Origin: Calothrix parasitica NIES-267
GTDB lineage: Bacteria > Cyanobacteriota > Cyanobacteriia > Cyanobacteriales > Nostocaceae
Reading direction: 5' to 3'
Length of the DNA stretch: 64,000 bases
Assembly (NCBI RefSeq): GCF_002368095.1
Contig: NZ_AP018229.1
Span: 1-64,000 of the forward strand
Within the stretch, counting starts at the first letter, position 1. Each line of letters begins with the position of its first letter. Below, one piece after another: positions 50,307 to 58,821 of the stretch. The notes beneath the pieces are model-generated. The model worked only from the letters and a program-made list of their open reading frames with translations. It was not told where the DNA came from and ran no database searches. The translations under genes and the position numbers were made by a program.

Positions 50307-50437
50307 CCCCTCCCTTACAAATTGATAGATATTTTAGCGGCAACTTTGTCAAGAAACCCGAAGGGCTTTAGCTTTTTTTTCAAAAAAAGTTTCTTGATAA
50401 AGTTGTTGCTAAAATATATCCTTTTCTCTGGGAGGGG
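50307..50437 (+). promoter_or_regulatory. large folded element E4
   Basis: Outer CCCCTCCC (50307-50314)/GGGAGGGG (50430-50437). Middle ATATTTTAGC (50329-50338)/GCTAAAATAT (50408-50417). Inner 17-bp CAACTTTGTCAAGAAAC (50341-50357)/GTTTCTTGATAAAGTTG (50389-50405) with one G-T on the + strand. TTGATA in the 3' arm is 17 bases from TATCCT, pointing so that a polymerase on the folded + strand would read left into the minus-strand genes. Sister of E1. Confidence 0.75.
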
Positions 50438-50559
50438 TGATACTGATATAAAAAGATAGGAATAAATGTAAATACCAAATAACACCTACCAAATACGGGA
50501 TTTTTAAAAAGATTGATTATTGACAAAGGCATAAAATCTGCAAAGCATTAGATAGCATT

Positions 50560-51585
50560 ATGCCAGAGAAACCCACTCTACCGAATGATTATAATAATAC
50601 TCTAGTTGAAATTAAGGAAAGAGTTAAAAAGTCCCGTTATTCTAGTTTGAGAGCGGTTAATAAAGAATTAATCAAATTATACTGGGATATTGGTAGAGTT
50701 GTAAGTGAAAAAACGAAAGCTGGATGGGGTAGTGGAGTTGTTAAAACATTAGCTGGGGATTTACAAGCAGAATTTACTGGAGTAAAGGGGTTTTCTTCTT
50801 CCAACATCAGCTACATGAAAGCATTTTATGAAACTTATCAGGATAGTCCAAATATCCAACAGGTTGTTGGAGAATTACCTTGGGGGCAAAATATTGTGTT
50901 ATTTACTAAAATTAAGGACAGTGAAGAAAGAGCCTTTTACGCTCAAATGTGTCTGGATAACGGCTGGTCACGATTAAGTTTAACAAAGAATATTAAAGAT
51001 GATATTTATAACCGTTACCTGAATAATCAAAATAATTTTACTAAAACCATATCAGTTGATAAAAAAGCGGAGATAGCTTGGCAGTTTAAAGATGAGTATA
51101 ACTTAGATTTTTTGAGCCTTGAAGATGAACATAAGGAAAAGGAACTTGAGGAGGCGATACTGAAGCATATGTCCAAAACTTTATCTCAATTTGGTAAAGA
51201 CTTTTGTTTTATGGGCAGACAATTCAGGCTTGAATTATCAGATAAAGAATATTTTATAGATTTATTATTTTATCATCGCAAATTAAAATGTCTGGTAGCT
51301 ATAGAGTTAAAATCTACCGAGTTTGAACCCAGACACTCCCAGCAGTTAAACTGGTATCTGCATCTACTGGATAAGCAGGTCAAATACCAAGATGATAACC
51401 CCAGTATCGGAATTTTGCTTTGTCGTGATAAAGATAGGATAACAGTAGAGTACGCCCTGGAGATGGCGACTAACCCAATGGGGGTTGCAACTTACAGCTA
51501 TAGCCAATTACCAGAAGAAGTAGCTAAATATTTACCTAACGAGCAAGAGCTTAATAATTCCCTAACAAGTGATTTTGAAGTTTAG
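50560..51585 (+). CDS. YhcG/DUF1016-type PDDEXK nuclease
   Basis: 341 residues. The N-terminal helical DUF1016 part ('AVNKELIKLYWDIGRVVSE', 'GFSSSNISYMKAFYETY', 'LPWGQNIVL') precedes the PDDEXK core with Asp234 (YFIDLLFYHR), Glu249 and Lys251 (CLVAIELKS). Family members are nucleases on mobile elements and near defence genes. It is on the + strand, opposite to the island, and marks its right border. Confidence 0.8.
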   Translation: MPEKPTLPNDYNNTLVEIKERVKKSRYSSLRAVNKELIKLYWDIGRVVSEKTKAGWGSGVVKTLAGDLQAEFTGVKGFSSSNISYMKAFYETYQDSPNIQQVVGELPWGQNIVLFTKIKDSEERAFYAQMCLDNGWSRLSLTKNIKDDIYNRYLNNQNNFTKTISVDKKAEIAWQFKDEYNLDFLSLEDEHKEKELEEAILKHMSKTLSQFGKDFCFMGRQFRLELSDKEYFIDLLFYHRKLKCLVAIELKSTEFEPRHSQQLNWYLHLLDKQVKYQDDNPSIGILLCRDKDRITVEYALEMATNPMGVATYSYSQLPEEVAKYLPNEQELNNSLTSDFEV

Positions 51586-51694
51586 GAAATAAGCGGATGC
51601 CTTAACCACGGATTTTCTACTACTATAAGTAAATTTAGAATAAATATAAAACTCCCTGTATTGGGAGTATATTTTTAAGAGAAATTTATAAACT

Positions 51695-52216
51695 TTAGTT
51701 TTCATCACTAAAGTAAGTTTTGTTTTCGTAGTTATAAAAGGGGATAAAGCTAGCACATTTGTGGCTATTTTCGCTATTACCACCTCTACCACCTAAAAGA
51801 AACTCTCTGCTAAAAGTTTGTCCGTCAGCTTTGATATTTTCTACGAATATTTCAGAGGTCTGTATTTCATATGTTTGCAACCTTATGGTACTTTCTGAAT
51901 AGTCTTCTTGTAATACCTGTTCCCAAAACTCGCTAAAAGTTTGGTCTTTGCGCTCTCTCATACTTTTAGTGTTCCCTCCGTCCATACAATGCATTGCGTA
52001 AGCATTTTCTCGATTCTTATTCTTGAGGGCTAAATGAATATTTTCCTTTAACTTTTCTTCTGTTTTACCCAATTCTATCCCTGGCTGTTTAGCTTGGGCA
52101 TAGTTATAATATTCTATTCTCTCTTGAGCCTTTGGTATTCCTATTAAAGCTGTGGGTATAGCTACAAGTACAATTACCCCACCTATAATCATATTTTTTT
52201 TAGTAAATAGTTCCAT
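51695..52216 (-). CDS. single-pass membrane protein downstream of the amidase gene
   Basis: 173 residues: one N-terminal membrane helix (about 10-28), then a soluble part with two cysteines and a C-terminal Gly/Ser-rich 'LLGGRGGNSENSHKC' segment. It starts 20 bases after the amidase-like gene, so they form one operon. Possibly its immunity or anchoring partner, which is inference. Confidence 0.55.
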   Translation of the reverse strand: MELFTKKNMIIGGVIVLVAIPTALIGIPKAQERIEYYNYAQAKQPGIELGKTEEKLKENIHLALKNKNRENAYAMHCMDGGNTKSMRERKDQTFSEFWEQVLQEDYSESTIRLQTYEIQTSEIFVENIKADGQTFSREFLLGGRGGNSENSHKCASFIPFYNYENKTYFSDEN

Positions 52217-52235
52217 ACAAAAAAGTATTATTAAA

Positions 52236-53537
52236 TTAGTAAATTTCTGAAATAATTTTTAGACCGTATAGATGAAACTTATTTTCAGTTAAGTCTTTAA
52301 ATTTTTCAAAAGAGATATGATTTCTATTGCTGGTGTGATAGCTAAGTCTAGGTCTTCTCTGACCGTCCACCATGTCCCAACCTGTGATAATCATAGTATG
52401 ATTTTTTAGACCATTTTCTTCCATATCGGCAAACAAAACATCCCCGACCTGCATATCATTAAACATTTCAAAACCTCTTTCTTGAAAGTCCATAATATCT
52501 CCTGTGTTTTCGTGGTCTCTCATATGTATTAGAAAATGGTTAACTGATGTCCAGCTCTTGGAATGGTCAAAACCTCCGAATATATTTCGTCTGACATACC
52601 AGTTTTTAGTTTCGCTTGTATCATCTCTATTCCACCAAGCACCGTGACCTGTATCTTGCCTTAGACCGCCTGCTTGAACAACTTGAGAAGCAAAGTTTGT
52701 ACAGTCTCCACCATCCGGGTCATCGTCAGAAGTTATATCATAATTAGGATAATCTGGGTTATAAGTATTATCACTTGCGTGTCTCCAAGCGTACTCAATC
52801 GCTTTTATTCTGTCATACTCACCATTACTAGCTGAAACTACAACAGTACAATTAGAGTCTTTCCTCATCTCTAACTCTTCCTTCGTAACTTGTGCAGATA
52901 CTTTTGCTTTCTCGTGAATTTCTTGGGGGGTTAGTTCATTCTCAATCAGTGGAAGGGTTATAGGCTGTTTTGGTTCTTGGATAACTTCTTTTTTAACTGT
53001 TGGTTCAAGTAAGCCTAATTCTTGTAGTTCTTTTGCGTCTTCGCGGGCTGCTTGGATTGCTGCCTCTGGAACAAGCGGGTCAAGTTCAAAATGGGTGACA
53101 ACTCCATTTTCAATATTAAAGTCAATACCATCTACTGAATAGCCTGTTGCAGCATCTTCATAGAGAGTGATGGTGTGTAATTCTCCTCTACCGTTTGTAA
53201 TGTTATTTGGGTCAACAATTTCGGTTTTAAAGTCAATATGCCTGACTTCTTCAAAAGATAGAGTATTAGGATAGTGATTAAAAATTAATCCTTGTACTTC
53301 CTTCTCTGCGGTTGTAAGAGTGGAAGCTATTGCGTTGATTCTTTCTAAGTAATTCTCTCGTCTCTGGGCAGGGGATGGGGCAGTAATTATACTTTCCATC
53401 ATTCGGATCTCTGTATTAATTTGATACTGTTCCTCTGGTGAACAGCTTGCAAATACTGAAACTGGTGAAAATGAAGCAAGGAGTGTAAAAGTAATGATTC
53501 CTGTAAGTAGTTTTTTAGTTGTCTTAGTGTATGACAT
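52236..53537 (-). CDS. secreted amidase-like protein (Amidase_6 type)
   Basis: Signal peptide at residues 1-30 (cleavage near VFA|SC), a ~170-residue helical and beta N-terminal region, then the amidase domain from about 238. 'GGDCTNFASQVVQAGG' contains the nucleophile Cys279, 'SWTSVNHFLIHM' follows, and His380 is in 'LKNHTMIITG'. NlpC/P60-related hydrolases of this type cleave peptidoglycan or peptides. It is common in Gram-positive bacteria and less expected here. It could act as a cell-wall toxin or aid transfer through the wall. Confidence 0.75.
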   Translation of the reverse strand: MSYTKTTKKLLTGIITFTLLASFSPVSVFASCSPEEQYQINTEIRMMESIITAPSPAQRRENYLERINAIASTLTTAEKEVQGLIFNHYPNTLSFEEVRHIDFKTEIVDPNNITNGRGELHTITLYEDAATGYSVDGIDFNIENGVVTHFELDPLVPEAAIQAAREDAKELQELGLLEPTVKKEVIQEPKQPITLPLIENELTPQEIHEKAKVSAQVTKEELEMRKDSNCTVVVSASNGEYDRIKAIEYAWRHASDNTYNPDYPNYDITSDDDPDGGDCTNFASQVVQAGGLRQDTGHGAWWNRDDTSETKNWYVRRNIFGGFDHSKSWTSVNHFLIHMRDHENTGDIMDFQERGFEMFNDMQVGDVLFADMEENGLKNHTMIITGWDMVDGQRRPRLSYHTSNRNHISFEKFKDLTENKFHLYGLKIISEIY

Positions 53538-53837
53538 ATAATTCTATTTTACGAATTCAATAGATGTGTAAGTTAATGATTTCTAATAACAGCTTTGTCA
53601 AAGGCTTTAAGCTTTAATCCGACTTAATATTATCTACATCTTGAAACCTACTAACTTGAATTTTATTTTTTTAACATTTAGTTAGTGTTAGTTAGTAGAT
53701 ATAACATTATTAATCATTACTTGAAAATTGTATTTTACCGATATCTAAATAAAATATATTAAAGAAATAACTACTTCTTGGTAGGGAGTTGCCAAGATGG
53801 AAGGGATTAAGCTAACACCTTAGTCCTCGCTAGTTTA
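53538..53837. other. non-coding border region before the biosynthetic cassette
   Basis: About 300 AT-rich bases without a credible gene between the stop of the HTH-methyltransferase and the start of the amidase gene. A promoter for the amidase operon is expected here. No fold stands out. Confidence 0.35.
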
Positions 53838-55055
53838 CTAAACAATACCTACCATATACATAATTTGATTCATATGAGGGTTGCGAACGGTAAAATGCTG
53901 TACAAGCTCTGCGTCTTTACATTTTTTGTTGATTAATTCAAAGGTATCTCTCCTATACTTCCAGACATTAATCCTGTCATTAATATACAATTTGATTGTT
54001 TTATTCAGCTTTGGGAATGTAATTTGCAAATCTTTTTGTAGAACTAAATTAAATTCTTTCAGTCCCTTTTTCTGATTATAAATTTTTTCGGTTTTACAGT
54101 TTTCATTGTTCAGTCCCAGCAATTTCGGAATTTGTAGAATCAGTTCTTTACCGTCTTCAAACTCAAAAGCTGGGAAGCTGGTTCGTGTTTCTGGTTTATC
54201 GTAAGCGTTGCTTGTAATTAGATAGTCCTCTACGGTCATTCCCGCTTTTATATTCAGAAGTGGTTGAATTTGGGGTTCGATGTTGGGTAGAGTGCTACCA
54301 AGCATCAGTATCAGATTTGGTATGTTCTGGTCTTGCTCATTATGCTTGATAGAGTAGAGAATATCCTGTAAAGATTGGGATTCAAAATCGGCGATAAAGG
54401 TGTGAATTGGTACTCCTAAATTGACTTTTTCTATGTTTTTCTTAGTTATATCTAAAATTTTTTGACTTATATCTATGGCTACATAAGAATTAAGCTTATT
54501 TTCTGATTTTAGCTTTTTCAATATCTCAGTAACTGGATAACCATTGCCCGAACCTAAGTCAACTACGTTAATTTTTTGATTAGGTGCAAAATGCTCGATG
54601 ATAATCGGATATTGTTTATCTAGTAGAAATACGTCGCTGTTGTTAGAAGAATAGACATCACCTTTTTTCGTACTCAGATAAAATTTATTCCAGATGTCAG
54701 CCCCTTCCCCAAGATAAGCAAATTTTAAGGGGACTTCTTTATTTACTTCTATTGAGTTAATTAGAGTTAGAGTTTGGTTATAGCTTAATAATTTTTCAAG
54801 TTTAGAACTAACTTTCCGTTCCTCTTTTAAATCAAGCTGACGGTATTTACGACCATTTTTAATCAACTTATTTATCAGAGAATCATTATGAGTATTTTTA
54901 ATTATCTTCAAATCCCCGTCAATATCGGCTAAATCTAAATTTAATTCTTTATTGATTGTTCTTTTAATCCAATTACGCACAGTTCCTTCGGATACTCCGA
55001 ATAAATAGGCGATTTCTGTCTTAGTGTTATAATAATTATTCATATTTTTTTTCAT
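53838..55055 (-). CDS. helix-turn-helix protein fused to an EgtD-like SAM methyltransferase
   Basis: 405 residues. Residues ~11-33 (TKTEIAYLFGVSEGTVRNWIKRT) form a helix-turn-helix of the kind that recognises operator DNA. From about 95 follows a Methyltransf_33/EgtD-like domain: SAM motif VVDLGSGNGYP (about 164-174), 'YVAIDISQKIL' (acidic loop) and 'LILMLGSTLPNIE', the equivalent of the EgtD 'LGSTIGN' block. EgtD trimethylates histidine. The fusion could be a regulator using the substrate as signal, or a biosynthetic enzyme that represses its own operon. It is divergent from the cassette. Confidence 0.7.
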   Translation of the reverse strand: MKKNMNNYYNTKTEIAYLFGVSEGTVRNWIKRTINKELNLDLADIDGDLKIIKNTHNDSLINKLIKNGRKYRQLDLKEERKVSSKLEKLLSYNQTLTLINSIEVNKEVPLKFAYLGEGADIWNKFYLSTKKGDVYSSNNSDVFLLDKQYPIIIEHFAPNQKINVVDLGSGNGYPVTEILKKLKSENKLNSYVAIDISQKILDITKKNIEKVNLGVPIHTFIADFESQSLQDILYSIKHNEQDQNIPNLILMLGSTLPNIEPQIQPLLNIKAGMTVEDYLITSNAYDKPETRTSFPAFEFEDGKELILQIPKLLGLNNENCKTEKIYNQKKGLKEFNLVLQKDLQITFPKLNKTIKLYINDRINVWKYRRDTFELINKKCKDAELVQHFTVRNPHMNQIMYMVGIV

Positions 55056-55331
55056 TAGCTTGAAAGGAATATTTCAAGTAAAGCGATATTTGCGACTAAA
55101 TAAATACAAAACAAGTTAACTGATTGAAAAACTAACTGCGTTGACAGGTTACGATATTTGTCGCAACATTTTAAATGAAATAGAAACCTAAATTTTTCTC
55201 GTAAAAAGATAAACTAAAATTTACCGCAAATGTCAATTATTAGCCTTTTCTAAGGTCTGGAGCGATATTGCTAAATTCAGCAAAAGTTTAACTTTTTGGG
55301 TTTCTATTTCACGAAAAAATTCTCCTGTTCT
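55056..55331. promoter_or_regulatory. divergent control region of the cassette with operator-like repeats
   Basis: Repeats of the type (A/G)CGATATTTG with a nearby GCGAC occur near 55082, 55151 and, shorter, near 55262; the inverse CGCAAATGTC lies near 55223. A 13-bp inverted repeat, TGAAATAGAAACC (55176-55188) and GGTTTCTATTTCA (55299-55311), encloses the promoter area. The divergent HTH protein is the obvious candidate to bind. Confidence 0.55.
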
Positions 55332-55754
55332 ATGCACCAAACCATTTTCGCTTTTTACTATTCCGATACAGCCAAGAAAGAAACAGTTTTAGTATTAGAA
55401 AGAAAGGATAATAATTCTACCGTTTTATCTTTACCCGTTTACACAAGTTACAACCATAGTGATATTAATGCAAAAAAGGAATGGATAGAAAGCGAATTTG
55501 GTTTGAGCAAAAGTCAATACGAAATTGTGCGTTATCAGTACGAGAAGAATGTGCATGATACAACTTATCTAAGCGTACAGCTACATTTCAACCCCCAAGA
55601 TTTAGAGATATTTATAGAAAATAATCCCAAGCTTCAAACGGTTGCTAAAAATAATGAAATTCCTGATTGGCTCATTCCATCTCACACTTTAGGTTATATA
55701 AATTGGATGTTATCAAGGGATTTTCTGGAAGCAAGGGAGAGGGGTGAGGTTTAG
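55332..55754 (+). CDS. hypothetical first protein of the cassette (140 aa)
   Basis: ATG 55332 is preferred to the TTG at 55296, which lies inside the 13-bp inverted repeat. The chain pattern 'ETVLVLERKDNN...LPVY' and 'WIESEFGLSKSQYEIVRYQYEKNVHDTTYLSVQLHF' weakly resembles a Nudix-type fold, but no Nudix box is present. It may bind a substrate or nucleotide in the pathway. Family unknown. Confidence 0.5.
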   Translation: MHQTIFAFYYSDTAKKETVLVLERKDNNSTVLSLPVYTSYNHSDINAKKEWIESEFGLSKSQYEIVRYQYEKNVHDTTYLSVQLHFNPQDLEIFIENNPKLQTVAKNNEIPDWLIPSHTLGYINWMLSRDFLEARERGEV

Positions 55755-55850
55755 TTTATGACTGAAAATATTACTAACTAAGTAAAAACAAATATTGACT
55801 AAATAGTTTTAATTTTCCAATTTGTTACTCAATAAACTTATAAAAATTTT

Positions 55851-56657
55851 ATGGATACTACCGATAAAGATATAGGCTCGCAACAAGTAGCTGAAATCAT
55901 TCAACACGAAAATGAATACTGGTCAGAAGTTTTTGACCAAGCAAGGGGGCAAGACAAAGCAGATAAACTTTTCTCCTCTTACTGGTGGGACAATTACTAC
56001 CAAGAAATTATCCAATACATTAAAACTTCTACAGGTTTTAAATCTGACTGGAAAATATTAGAGGCGGGAAGCGGGTCGGGCAAATCTTCAATACTGCTTG
56101 GTAAAACTATTGACAGGACATTTTTAGATATTTCTGATAAAGCACTTGGGTTTGCTAGTCACTTGGCAAATAAGTTTCAAGTTCAGAATATAAAATATGT
56201 TCAAGGTAATATTCTACAAATGCCTTTTGATAGTCAGTCTTTCGATTTGGTCTGGAATATTGGAGTGATTGAACACTACGAAAAAAAACAAATTAAAGCT
56301 ATGTTTTCTGAAATGATTCGCACAACCAAAAATGGTGGCTATGTAGCAGTGGGAGTACCTAATTTTTGGACAGGAGCTACTTTGAAAGCTTGGCTTTTAA
56401 AGCAACCATTATTTAAATTTATTAAAGGATACAGACTTGATAGCGAAAAATTCTATTCTTTATCAGAACTCTGCGACTTGATTACTCAAGCCAGTATTGA
56501 GCAAGGTAGGGTAATTCAAAGTCAGGAAATAACTTATTTCGGTAATCCCTTAATTATGGAAGCTCCCAAATGGTTAATCAATTCAATAGGAAAATTTATA
56601 GCCAGAATTTTACCCAAAGCCAAGTTTCTTACTTTTATAACAATCAAAATCAACTGA
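55851..56657 (+). CDS. class I SAM-dependent methyltransferase
   Basis: 268 residues with motif I 'ILEAGSGSGKSS' (about 64-75), 'TFLDISDKALGFAS' (ribose-binding acid) and motif IV-VI 'FDLVWNIGVIEHYEKKQIKAMFSEMIRTTKNGGYVAVGVPNFW'-like segments typical of Methyltransf_11/25. It starts 97 bases after the previous stop and ends one base before the ATG of the AlaRS-like gene, so the two are coupled. It probably methylates the pathway product or an intermediate. Confidence 0.8.
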   Translation: MDTTDKDIGSQQVAEIIQHENEYWSEVFDQARGQDKADKLFSSYWWDNYYQEIIQYIKTSTGFKSDWKILEAGSGSGKSSILLGKTIDRTFLDISDKALGFASHLANKFQVQNIKYVQGNILQMPFDSQSFDLVWNIGVIEHYEKKQIKAMFSEMIRTTKNGGYVAVGVPNFWTGATLKAWLLKQPLFKFIKGYRLDSEKFYSLSELCDLITQASIEQGRVIQSQEITYFGNPLIMEAPKWLINSIGKFIARILPKAKFLTFITIKIN

Positions 56658-56658
56658 T

Positions 56659-57756
56659 ATGCAACAAGAACATAACTTTTCAAAACCGAATTGTGTGGAG
56701 AATAAAGACCAATTTAATATTGATTCAGTTACTCAAGCCTTTAGAACACACTTTAGTAAGGCACAGTACCAGGAGATAAAACCTGTAAAAATTAGTTCAG
56801 GAATTGACCCAACCGTTCGATTTATCGGTTCACATATTAGCGTTTTTAAGCCATACTTTTTGGATAAAAAATTGCCAGAAAACGGTATTTTCATGCAACA
56901 AGATTGTATTCGCACTCACAATACCAAAAAATCTATCGATGATGCAAATTTAATTAAATGGGGTTCGCATTTTCCAAGTATCGGAGCGATGGTTAAATAC
57001 GACCAACTGGAAAAAATTGTAGCAGATTCTCTGGAATTTTTAAGCAATAGCTTATCTATTCCTACTAGTGAGATAAAACTTCTGATTAATAGTCAAGATA
57101 AAGATTTATTAGAAGCCAGTCAGGCTGTGTGTGAAAAAGAAATTACTTTAGAAATTGATACCAAACCCTTCGCTTATTACCGTCACACACTAGGTATTGA
57201 AGGGGTTACAGGTCGTAACTTCAATTTAGCTATAAAAAATCAAAGCACAGGTCTTTACTCCGATATTGGTAACATTATTGTCATTGAAAACGAAGAAGAG
57301 AAGTTAGGTGTAGAGTTAGCACTTGGCGTAACTACCATCCTGAAAGAACTAAAAAATCTTGACCACATAATGGACAATTATCCCTTTATTTCCAAAAAAG
57401 AAGAGTCAATAAATGAAGTAGCCTTAAGAAAGCTTGAAGATAGTATTGTGGTTGCTACAACCTTGTTTAGAGAAGGTTTGCGACCTTTAGGTTCGGGAAA
57501 CCGCAATCGAATTTTAAAGACTTATCTCAAATCAATGCTTTATCAAAAACTTGTGCTTGGTCTTAATAAACAAGATTTACAGAACAAAATGCAGGATTTT
57601 GAAGTGAAATACTTTGAAGATAAGGATAATCAAAATATGGTCAGTAATTTAATCACAGAATACTTGACCGCTTATATAAATGAAATTAAATATAAAAAGC
57701 AATTATCAAAAGATGATTTATTAATTCTCAATTTAATAAACAAGCAAAACAACTAA
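56659..57756 (+). CDS. alanyl-tRNA synthetase paralogue (catalytic plus tRNA-recognition region, no editing domain)
   Basis: 365 residues. 'HISVFKPYFLDKKLPENGIFMQQDCIRTHN' is the counterpart of AlaRS motif 2, with Arg85; 'WGSHFPSIGAMVKYDQLEKIVADSLEFL' follows the AlaRS 'HHTFFEMLGNFSFGDYFK' region. The C-terminal 'LEDSIVVATTLFREGLRPLGSGNRNRILKTYL' fits the AlaRS '[29 protein letters not shown]' segment. The motif-3 arginine is replaced (ELALGVTTIL). It lacks editing and C-terminal domains. Likely activates or transfers alanine in a small-molecule pathway, as other class II paralogues do. Confidence 0.7.
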   Translation: MQQEHNFSKPNCVENKDQFNIDSVTQAFRTHFSKAQYQEIKPVKISSGIDPTVRFIGSHISVFKPYFLDKKLPENGIFMQQDCIRTHNTKKSIDDANLIKWGSHFPSIGAMVKYDQLEKIVADSLEFLSNSLSIPTSEIKLLINSQDKDLLEASQAVCEKEITLEIDTKPFAYYRHTLGIEGVTGRNFNLAIKNQSTGLYSDIGNIIVIENEEEKLGVELALGVTTILKELKNLDHIMDNYPFISKKEESINEVALRKLEDSIVVATTLFREGLRPLGSGNRNRILKTYLKSMLYQKLVLGLNKQDLQNKMQDFEVKYFEDKDNQNMVSNLITEYLTAYINEIKYKKQLSKDDLLILNLINKQNN

Positions 57757-57759
57757 AAT

Positions 57760-58752
57760 ATGTCAGAAAAAATTATTATACCAAAAAAACTAGCTAAAGG
57801 TTCTAATATTAGAGTAATTGCCCTATCTCGCAGCATGGGATTACTATCTCAAGAAGTGAAAGATATTGCCACCAGAAGATTAACAGATTTTGGTTTTAAC
57901 ATAAGTTTTGGTAAAAATGTTGATGAAAAGGACGAATTTATGTCTTCTTCCGTTCAATCCAGAATTGAAGATTTGCATCAAGCTTTTGCAGACCCTAGCA
58001 TTGACGGAATCCTTACTGTTATTGGTGGTTACAATTCTAATCAACTACTTTCCTATATTGACTACAACCTGATTAAAAATAACCCCAAAATCTTATGTGG
58101 ATTTTCTGATATTACTGCCGTTGCTAATGCTATCACAGCGAAAACTGGTGTTGTTACTTACACAGGTACACATTACTCAAGCTGGGGTATGGTCAAAGGT
58201 TTTGATTACTCAATGGAAATGTTTGCGAAATGTTGTATGCATACAGCAAGTTATGATTTAGAACCCTCTAAAGAATGGAGTGATGAGACTTGGTTTATAG
58301 ACCAGCAAAATAGAGAGATGATTACAAATGAAGGTTATTGGGTTTTAAACGAAGGTCAAGCACTGGGTAGAACTATTGGCGCTCATACCCGTTGTCTGAA
58401 TGCCTTACAGGGTACAAAATATATGCCAAGTCTAGAAGATACAATTCTTATGATGGAAGAAGATGAAGAGATTAATCCTCAATTGTTTGACAGACAGTTG
58501 CAGTCTTTGATTCATCAGAAAGATTTTGGTGGTGTAAAAGGTATTTTAATTGGTCGTTTCCAGAAAAACAGCAAGATGAGCAGAGAATTACTGACTAAAA
58601 TTATCTCCGAGAAAAAGGAGTTAGAGAATGTACCAATTATCGCCAATGCAAATTTTGGTCATACTACTCCAACAGCAACTTTGCCAATTGGTGGAGTGAT
58701 GGAGATAATTGCTGACAAAAACCATCCAAAAATAAGAGTTATCGAACACTAA
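57760..58752 (+). CDS. MccF-type LD-carboxypeptidase (peptidase S66)
   Basis: 330 residues. The catalytic Ser116 is in 'CGFSDITAV', the Glu around 233-234 in 'LEDTILMMEED', and His301 in 'NANFGHTTP', the Ser-Glu-His triad of S66 peptidases. MccF hydrolyses the toxic aminoacyl-nucleotide of microcin C as self-immunity; other members cut peptidoglycan peptides. Beside two aaRS paralogues the MccF role is the more attractive one. The start lies three bases after the preceding stop codon. Confidence 0.85.
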   Translation: MSEKIIIPKKLAKGSNIRVIALSRSMGLLSQEVKDIATRRLTDFGFNISFGKNVDEKDEFMSSSVQSRIEDLHQAFADPSIDGILTVIGGYNSNQLLSYIDYNLIKNNPKILCGFSDITAVANAITAKTGVVTYTGTHYSSWGMVKGFDYSMEMFAKCCMHTASYDLEPSKEWSDETWFIDQQNREMITNEGYWVLNEGQALGRTIGAHTRCLNALQGTKYMPSLEDTILMMEEDEEINPQLFDRQLQSLIHQKDFGGVKGILIGRFQKNSKMSRELLTKIISEKKELENVPIIANANFGHTTPTATLPIGGVMEIIADKNHPKIRVIEH

Positions 58753-58754
58753 TA

Positions 58755-58815
58755 AAACTCAAATAAATTAATATTCATAAACCAACAGACTTTTTAGAAG
58801 TCTGACTAGAAAATA
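58755..58815 (+). terminator. hairpin between MccF-like and AsnRS-like genes
   Basis: AGACTT/AAGTCT with a TTTTAG loop in the 69-base gap. It has a weak T-run, so it is probably an attenuator or RNA-processing point rather than a full terminator. Confidence 0.4.
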
Positions 58816-58821
58816 TTTTAA

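Noticed and set aside
40198-50437. Group II intron, retron RNA or CRISPR-like explanation for E1-E4
   Set aside because: No reverse transcriptase, maturase or IscB/TnpB-type gene lies in the window, no domain V-like hairpin was seen, and there are no short regular spacers. A different structured element cannot be excluded.
40198-50437. E1-E4 as insertion-sequence remnants or MITEs
   Set aside because: The positions are non-random, always upstream of minus-strand operons, and stems show compensatory changes. Terminal inverted repeats with target duplications were not seen.
55332-55754. Nudix hydrolase call for the first cassette protein
   Set aside because: The overall pattern is suggestive but the GX5EX7REUXEEXGU box is missing, so no enzyme name is given.
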